Assembly (NCBI GenBank): GCA_021545665.1
Contig: JAJRTX010000332.1
Coordinates: 1 to 10,226, forward strand
Source: Zetaproteobacteria bacterium
GTDB lineage: Bacteria > Pseudomonadota > Zetaproteobacteria > Mariprofundales > Mariprofundaceae
Length of the DNA: 10,226 nucleotides
Reading direction: 5' to 3'
Shown here: piece after piece, positions 5,086-10,226 of the stretch
Numbering within the stretch: the first letter of the stretch is position 1
Layout of the letters: each line of letters opens with the position of its first letter
Notes under the pieces: generated by a model
Told to the model about the DNA's origin: nothing
The model's input: the letters and a program-made list of their open reading frames with translations, nothing else
Database searches by the model: none
Program-made: the position numbers and the translations under genes

Positions 5086-8000
5086 ATGGATGATTTAAGC
5101 GACAAGATAGCCATTATTGGAATGGCGTGCAGATTGCCAGGTGCCAGGTCGGTTGACCAGTTCTGGAGTCTGCTGCGTTCAGGTGAATCGGCCATTAAGC
5201 AATTCACGCGAGACGAATTACTTAAGGCGGGTGTGTCTTCAGTAATGCTTGATGATCCGGATTATGTGAAAGCAGGTGCGTGGCTCGATGATGCGGACTG
5301 TTTTGATGCATCATATTTTGGCTATAATCCGCGCGAAGCAGGCATGATGGATCCGCAGCATCGTATATTTCTTGAGTGTGCCAGTGCAGCGCTTGACGAC
5401 GCGGGTATCGTGACAGGACAGAATTCCGTCCATGCGGGTGTATTCGGTGGTATTGCCAGAAATACCTATATGCTGGATTGTTTTTCAGCTAATCCCGAAA
5501 TGATCAACAACTTTGATGATTATCAAAGCATGATCGGCAGTGAAAAAGATTTTATAGCCACCCGCGTTGCCTTTAAACTTAACCTGACCGGCCCCGCTAT
5601 TGATATTCAGGCAGCTTGTTCCTCATCAGGTGTTGCAGTACATCTGGCCTGTCAAAGTCTGCTGGCAGGTGATTGCGATGTTGCACTGGCCGGTGGCGGT
5701 CGTATTCAGGTGCCATTACAGAGTGGTTACTGGTATCAGGATGGAGGCACACAGTCTCCCGATGGATGTTGTCGTGCGTTTGATGCCGATGCAAAAGGTA
5801 TGGTGCGCGGTAGCGGCATGGGTTTCGTTGTCCTGAAAAGGCTGGAAGAAGCTGTTGCAGATGGCGACAGTATTCATGCAGTCATTCGGTCAACTGCAAT
5901 TAATAACGATGGCTCAGACAAGGTGGGCTTTACGGCTCCGGGAATGAAGGGGCAGGCTGCAGTTATAGGAGATGCTCTGGCGATTGCTGATATTAATGCA
6001 GATCAGATAGGGTATGTCGAAACACATGGCACAGGAACTGCGCTGGGCGACCCGATAGAGGTTGCAGCACTGACACAGGCATACCGGGAATTTACCGACA
6101 GGAAAACATATTGCCCCATTGGTTCAGTAAAAACCAATATTGGCCATCTTGATGCCGGTGCAACCATAGCGGGTCTGATCAAGACTACTCTGGCGCTCAA
6201 GCATGCTGAAATACCCGCTTCACTAAACTATTCACGGCCCAACCCGCAAATTGATTTTGAAAATAGTCCTTTTTATGTAAATGCCAAAATCTCTGCATGG
6301 CAGGCGGGGGAGGGTACACGATATGCAGGGATTAGTTCGTTTGGTCTGGGTGGCACCAATTTCCATGCGATACTCGAAAACTGGACTGACACGAGAGTAT
6401 CTTCAGGCAGTCGGGCATGGCAGCTGATTCCGCTATCTGCAAAGACATCAGAATCTCTGAGAACGGCACAGCATCAGTTGGCCAGTCACCTTCAGCAGCA
6501 CAATAGCCAGTCCCTCGCTGACGTTGCTTATACCTTACAGAAGCATCGCAAGACTTATCCTTGCCGTAGCTATGCCGTTGTTACCAATACAGGCGGGTCG
6601 ACCAGTTATCTGTCTGAGCAAGATAACTGGTCCGCTCTTGTTGAAAAGGATACCCCTTGTAAGGAGCATATTTTTATGTTCTCCGGTCAGGGCGCGCAGT
6701 ACGTCAATATGGGCAGAGGCTTATATGACTCAGAACCACTCTATCGTGAGCAAATTGATCGCTGCGCACTCTATCTGAATGATATTCTGGGATGTGATAT
6801 TCGTTCAGTAATGTTTCCCACAAAAGATCAGGAGCAACAGGCTGCTGAACAGTTGCAACAAACACAATATACCCAGCCCCCATTGTTTGTAACGGAATAC
6901 GCCATATCACAACTATGGATGGCATGGGGCATTCAGCCAAAGGCAATGATCGGGCATAGCATAGGCGAATATGTAGCAGCCTGTCTGAGTGGCGTGTTTA
7001 CCCTGGAACAGGCATTAAAGCTGGTAGCGGAACGTGGACGACTCATGCAGCAGCAGGCCAAGGGATCAATGTTGGCTATATCACTGCCAGAAGACGAGCT
7101 GGATGGATTATTAGCAGATGATGTATCGATTGCCACCGTTAATTCAGATATGGCTACTGTTGTCTCTGGTCCGGATTTATCCATTGCGGCTTTACAGGAA
7201 GATTTACAGAAACAGTCAATAGACAATCAGATGCTGCGTACATCGCATGCCTTTCATTCGGCTATGATGGATGAAGTGCTGGATCCGTTCGAGAAGCTGG
7301 TTCTATCATTAAAACCGGCACGTCCTTCCATACCCTTTATATCTAACCTGACGGGTAAATGGATAAGTGATGAGCAGGCGCAAGATCCTGCATACTGGTC
7401 TAATCATCTGCGCCATGCCGTTCTCTTTTATGATGGTCTAACTGTTCTGCTGGATAATGATCACGCCAGTTTCATTGAGATGGGCCCTGGCAAGACCCTG
7501 TGCAGCTTTGTCAGGCAGCACCCTCTCAGGCAAGATTCACATAGCGTAATAAGCAGTTTTCGCCACCCTAAAGAGAAGACTGACGATCAGGCCTGTCTGC
7601 TCTCGGCACTTGGGCAGTTATGGGCTGCGGGTGGTCAGATAGACTGGAATGCCTACTATCATTATGAGCAACGTAAACATGTTTCTGTGCCGGGATACGC
7701 TTTTGAGCGAACACGACACTGGATAGAGGGTGATGCCAGATATCGTCATCCAGCAGCCGGGCAAGTACAGCAGGATAGCGTCGAGGTACAAAAAAATACC
7801 GATGTGCAAATGCTTTTAGATTCGGGTGAACCAACAGTTGAAGACGAATTACGAAAAATACTGGTAGAGCTGAGTGGGTTGTCTGCAGGAAAAATAAAAT
7901 CCGGCGCCACCTTTCTGGAACTGGGTTTTGATTCACTGGCGCTCACCCAGGTCAGTCTGAGATTAAAAAAACGTTTTTCACTTAATATTACCTTTCGCCA

Positions 8001-10226
8001 GGTTATGGAAGAGTTGGGTAATCTGGGTGCATTAACAGCCTACATCGAACAAAATATGACAGACCCCGTGACTGACACGGTCGAGCAGAACCTGTCAACA
8101 GACTCCAGTCCGGCGTCAGGCCATAAGGTAACTGCAAATGAATTAATGGCTACCGATGAGCCTGAAATTACAACGGGTCCATGGGAGGCAATCAATACTA
8201 AAAAGTCTGTCGGGCTAACAGAACAACAGCAGGAGCATCTAGCCGCTTTAATCTCGCGAATAACTGCCCGAACTCCCGTTTCCAGAAAACTGACACAAAT
8301 AAACCGGAAGCTGCTGGCTGATGCACGTACAGTTTCCGGCTTTCGCAAGCTCTGGAAAGAAATCGTCTACCCGGTTGTAGCAGAACGATCAAAGGAATCT
8401 CGACTGTGGGATATTGATGGAAATGAGTATATAGATATGGCCATGGGTTTTGGTGTCAATCTGTTTGGTCATTCCCCTGAATTTGTTACACAGGCTGTGC
8501 AGGAGCAGTTACAAAAAGGATATGAGATAGGCCCGCAAACACCATTGGCCGGTGAAGTGGCAAGCCTGTTTTGTGAAATGACCGGCATGCAGCGCATGGC
8601 GTTCTGTAATACGGGATCTGAAGCAGTGCTGGCAGCAATTCGCGTAGCACGTACTGTGACTGCACGAGACAAGATCGTTATTTTTGCCGGGTCATACCAC
8701 GGTATATTTGACGAGGTTCTGGTTAAACGTATGAATAGCAAAGAAGGATCCCGTTCACTACCTGTCGCGCCCGGTATTCTTCCTCATATGGTTGAAGATG
8801 TTATCGTGCTGAAATATGGCGATAGTCAATCACTGGATGTAATACGTGAGCAGGCCGGAGATATTGCCGCTGTCCTGGTTGAACCCGTCCAGAGCCGCCA
8901 TCCCGATACACGGCCAGTCAGTTTTCTGAAAGAACTGAGAGGGCTGACACAGGAACTGGGTGTTGCGCTGGTATTTGATGAAATGATAACCGGGTTTCGT
9001 TCACATCCGGGGGGCATACAGGCGCTATTTGATATAAAAGCGGATATTGCAACTTACGGAAAAGTTATTGGTGGCGGTTTACCCATAGGAATCATCAGTG
9101 GTAGTCATCATTATATGGATGCCCTTGATGGTGGCATGTGGCAGTTTGGTGATGATTCAGTTCCGGAGGCAGGGGTGACCTGGTTTGCCGGAACCTTTGT
9201 TCGGCATCCGCTTGCCCTGGCGGCATGCAAGGCGGTGTTGTTACACCTGCAAGAACAAGGCGTCAGTTTACAGCAGGATCTTACCCGAAAAACACAGTCT
9301 TTTGTCAATGAGCTTAACCAATCGTTTATCGATATGGAGGCTCCATTACATGTCGAAACATTTAGTTCTTTTTTCCATATAAAATTTTCCAGTCATCAGG
9401 AATATTCCACCCTGCTTTATTATCATCTACGTGATAAAGGTATCCATATTACAGAGGGTCGCTCATCATTTTTCTCGACAGCACATTCAGATCAGGACTT
9501 CGACACAGTTCGACAGGCTATTCTGGATAGTGTACGAGAGCTACAACAAGTGGAGTTTTTACCCTCTTCCGTACTGACCGGTAAGACATTGTCTGACTCA
9601 ATTTCTGATCAGGGGTATGAGCAAGCCTTAACAGATGGTCAGATGGAGGTTTGGCTGGCCTGTTGTCTGGGAGATGACGCTTCATGTGCCTATAATTTGT
9701 CAAATACACTGCAGCTAAACGGCTTACTGGATGTAAGAAAGCTGCAGCAGGCGCTGATGCTTCTGATTAACCGGCACGATGCGTTACGGATGACGATCAC
9801 CCCGGAAGGCCGGGCTCGCTACTGTGCGCGCTTAAGCGAACTGAATCTCCCTTTTATTGATCTGAAAGATATGGGTTCTACGGAACAGCAGGTCAGATTG
9901 AAATGCGAGGCAGACAAGGAAGTGGAGACTGCCTATAACCTTGAAGATGGCCCGTTAATAAGGTTATGCCTGTTCTGCCTGTCAGAGCATGAGCACATTC
10001 TATTTCTGGGTGTTCATCATATTGCATGCGATGGCTGGTCATCGAGTGTGCTATTGCGAGACCTGGGTGCCTTGTATACCGCGCAGTTTACCGGTGTTAT
10101 ACCTCCGGAGCCGATGCAGTTCAGGGATTATGTTGCCTGGTTGCAGGAAGAACAACAGCAACATCAGAGCCATCAGGACAAGCTGTATTGGGTAAGCCAG
10201 CATACGAAGATGGCACCTGCGATGGA
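5086..10226 (+). CDS. Hybrid PKS-NRPS: KS-AT-ACP-aminotransferase-C (3' end outside window)
   Basis: The reading frame is open through 1713 codons to the window edge; it was translated throughout with no stop. ATG 5086 is the only start after the preceding TAA. Domains: KS about 8-431, with active-site C178 (A-A-C-S-S-S) and H314 and H354; AT about 528-830, with G-H-S-I-G Ser625 and H-A-F-H (721-724), the malonyl-CoA signature; ACP about 920-990, L-G-F-D-S-L with Ser950; class III PLP aminotransferase about 1040-1500, with N-T-G-S-E (1175-1179), Y-H-G (1204-1206), D1298-E1299 and PLP Lys1326 in Y-G-K-V-I-G-G-G; C domain from about 1514, with H-H-I-A-C-D-G (1644-1650), truncated. No KR, DH or ER lies between AT and ACP, so the beta-keto group stays for the aminotransferase. 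This is the beta-amination architecture of McyE and MycA/ItuA-type synthases (known from those families). It should extend the upstream seryl starter with malonate, aminate C3 and condense the beta-amino acyl unit with the next residue. The KS begins 7 residues from the N-terminus, leaving little room for a docking domain. A Ser/Thr-rich linker joins ACP and aminotransferase. Confidence 0.93.
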   Translation, partial: MDDLSDKIAIIGMACRLPGARSVDQFWSLLRSGESAIKQFTRDELLKAGVSSVMLDDPDYVKAGAWLDDADCFDASYFGYNPREAGMMDPQHRIFLECASAALDDAGIVTGQNSVHAGVFGGIARNTYMLDCFSANPEMINNFDDYQSMIGSEKDFIATRVAFKLNLTGPAIDIQAACSSSGVAVHLACQSLLAGDCDVALAGGGRIQVPLQSGYWYQDGGTQSPDGCCRAFDADAKGMVRGSGMGFVVLKRLEEAVADGDSIHAVIRSTAINNDGSDKVGFTAPGMKGQAAVIGDALAIADINADQIGYVETHGTGTALGDPIEVAALTQAYREFTDRKTYCPIGSVKTNIGHLDAGATIAGLIKTTLALKHAEIPASLNYSRPNPQIDFENSPFYVNAKISAWQAGEGTRYAGISSFGLGGTNFHAILENWTDTRVSSGSRAWQLIPLSAKTSESLRTAQHQLASHLQQHNSQSLADVAYTLQKHRKTYPCRSYAVVTNTGGSTSYLSEQDNWSALVEKDTPCKEHIFMFSGQGAQYVNMGRGLYDSEPLYREQIDRCALYLNDILGCDIRSVMFPTKDQEQQAAEQLQQTQYTQPPLFVTEYAISQLWMAWGIQPKAMIGHSIGEYVAACLSGVFTLEQALKLVAERGRLMQQQAKGSMLAISLPEDELDGLLADDVSIATVNSDMATVVSGPDLSIAALQEDLQKQSIDNQMLRTSHAFHSAMMDEVLDPFEKLVLSLKPARPSIPFISNLTGKWISDEQAQDPAYWSNHLRHAVLFYDGLTVLLDNDHASFIEMGPGKTLCSFVRQHPLRQDSHSVISSFRHPKEKTDDQACLLSALGQLWAAGGQIDWNAYYHYEQRKHVSVPGYAFERTRHWIEGDARYRHPAAGQVQQDSVEVQKNTDVQMLLDSGEPTVEDELRKILVELSGLSAGKIKSGATFLELGFDSLALTQVSLRLKKRFSLNITFRQVMEELGNLGALTAYIEQNMTDPVTDTVEQNLSTDSSPASGHKVTANELMATDEPEITTGPWEAINTKKSVGLTEQQQEHLAALISRITARTPVSRKLTQINRKLLADARTVSGFRKLWKEIVYPVVAERSKESRLWDIDGNEYIDMAMGFGVNLFGHSPEFVTQAVQEQLQKGYEIGPQTPLAGEVASLFCEMTGMQRMAFCNTGSEAVLAAIRVARTVTARDKIVIFAGSYHGIFDEVLVKRMNSKEGSRSLPVAPGILPHMVEDVIVLKYGDSQSLDVIREQAGDIAAVLVEPVQSRHPDTRPVSFLKELRGLTQELGVALVFDEMITGFRSHPGGIQALFDIKADIATYGKVIGGGLPIGIISGSHHYMDALDGGMWQFGDDSVPEAGVTWFAGTFVRHPLALAACKAVLLHLQEQGVSLQQDLTRKTQSFVNELNQSFIDMEAPLHVETFSSFFHIKFSSHQEYSTLLYYHLRDKGIHITEGRSSFFSTAHSDQDFDTVRQAILDSVRELQQVEFLPSSVLTGKTLSDSISDQGYEQALTDGQMEVWLACCLGDDASCAYNLSNTLQLNGLLDVRKLQQALMLLINRHDALRMTITPEGRARYCARLSELNLPFIDLKDMGSTEQQVRLKCEADKEVETAYNLEDGPLIRLCLFCLSEHEHILFLGVHHIACDGWSSSVLLRDLGALYTAQFTGVIPPEPMQFRDYVAWLQEEQQQHQSHQDKLYWVSQHTKMAPAM

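Noticed and set aside
5600..5836. Plus-strand ORF inside the KS region in another frame
   Set aside because: It is a shadow of the KS coding frame, which contains the catalytic Cys motif at the same place.
7300..7860. Possible ketoreductase or methyltransferase domain between AT and ACP
   Set aside because: Only the AT end and its usual post-AT linker (G-Y-A-F-E-R-T-R-H-W) are present; the distance to the ACP is too short for another domain.
7568..7936. Minus-strand ORF of 122 codons, and other antisense ORFs across 2200-9700
   Set aside because: They lie opposite strongly conserved NRPS/PKS coding sequence, have low-complexity or Cys/Ser-rich translations and match no family I recognise.
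1..10226. CRISPR arrays, tRNA or rRNA genes
   Set aside because: No regularly spaced direct repeats and no tRNA or rRNA-like sequences were seen on reading the window.

Overview
The window holds the front part of a hybrid NRPS/PKS biosynthetic gene cluster. All recognisable genes lie on the + strand. Moderate base composition by eye, Shine-Dalgarno-type starts and the families present suggest a Gram-negative bacterium, plausibly a gammaproteobacterium or relative. The sequence alone does not fix the taxon, and cyanobacteria carry related megasynthases.

Layout. Positions 1-337 hold no intact gene: there is a possible decayed transposase tail at about 5-148, then AT-rich leader DNA with a ribosome binding site before position 338. 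Two tightly coupled alpha/beta-hydrolase-fold genes follow (338-1132 and 1134-1988, 1 nt apart). Their nucleophile elbows read G-I-R-F-G and G-L-C-T-G instead of G-x-S-x-G. A 211-bp AT-rich spacer with a good sigma70-like promoter (2094-2122) leads into an NRPS loading protein (2200-5061). Its domains are adenylation (A), peptidyl carrier (PCP) and a CurM/olefin-synthase-type sulfotransferase (ST). This gene is cut by a single in-frame TGA at 2740-2742, so it reads as two ORFs (2200-2742 and 2761-5061) in one frame. In the same frame, 24 nt downstream, begins a large megasynthase (5086 to beyond 10226). I translated it codon by codon and found no internal stop; its domains are KS-AT-ACP-aminotransferase-C, with the C domain incomplete at the window edge.

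How it may work. The A-domain residues read by eye give the ten-residue code D-V-W-H-I-S-L-V-D-K, close to serine codes. Seryl-S-PCP is itself a beta-hydroxyacyl thioester, the kind of group that CurM/OLS sulfotransferases sulfonate, so O-sulfonation of carrier-bound serine is a reasonable hypothesis. The next protein has a malonyl-type AT and no KR, DH or ER. It would make a beta-keto thioester, which the in-line PLP aminotransferase would turn into a beta-amino acid, as in McyE- and MycA-type synthases; the C domain then passes it on. If the order is colinear, the product is a 3,4-diamino-5-(sulfo)oxypentanoyl unit or an elimination or cyclisation product of it. The two hydrolase-like proteins may be accessory or editing enzymes.

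Main cautions: the TGA may be a real nonsense mutation or a sequence error, and product predictions are inference.
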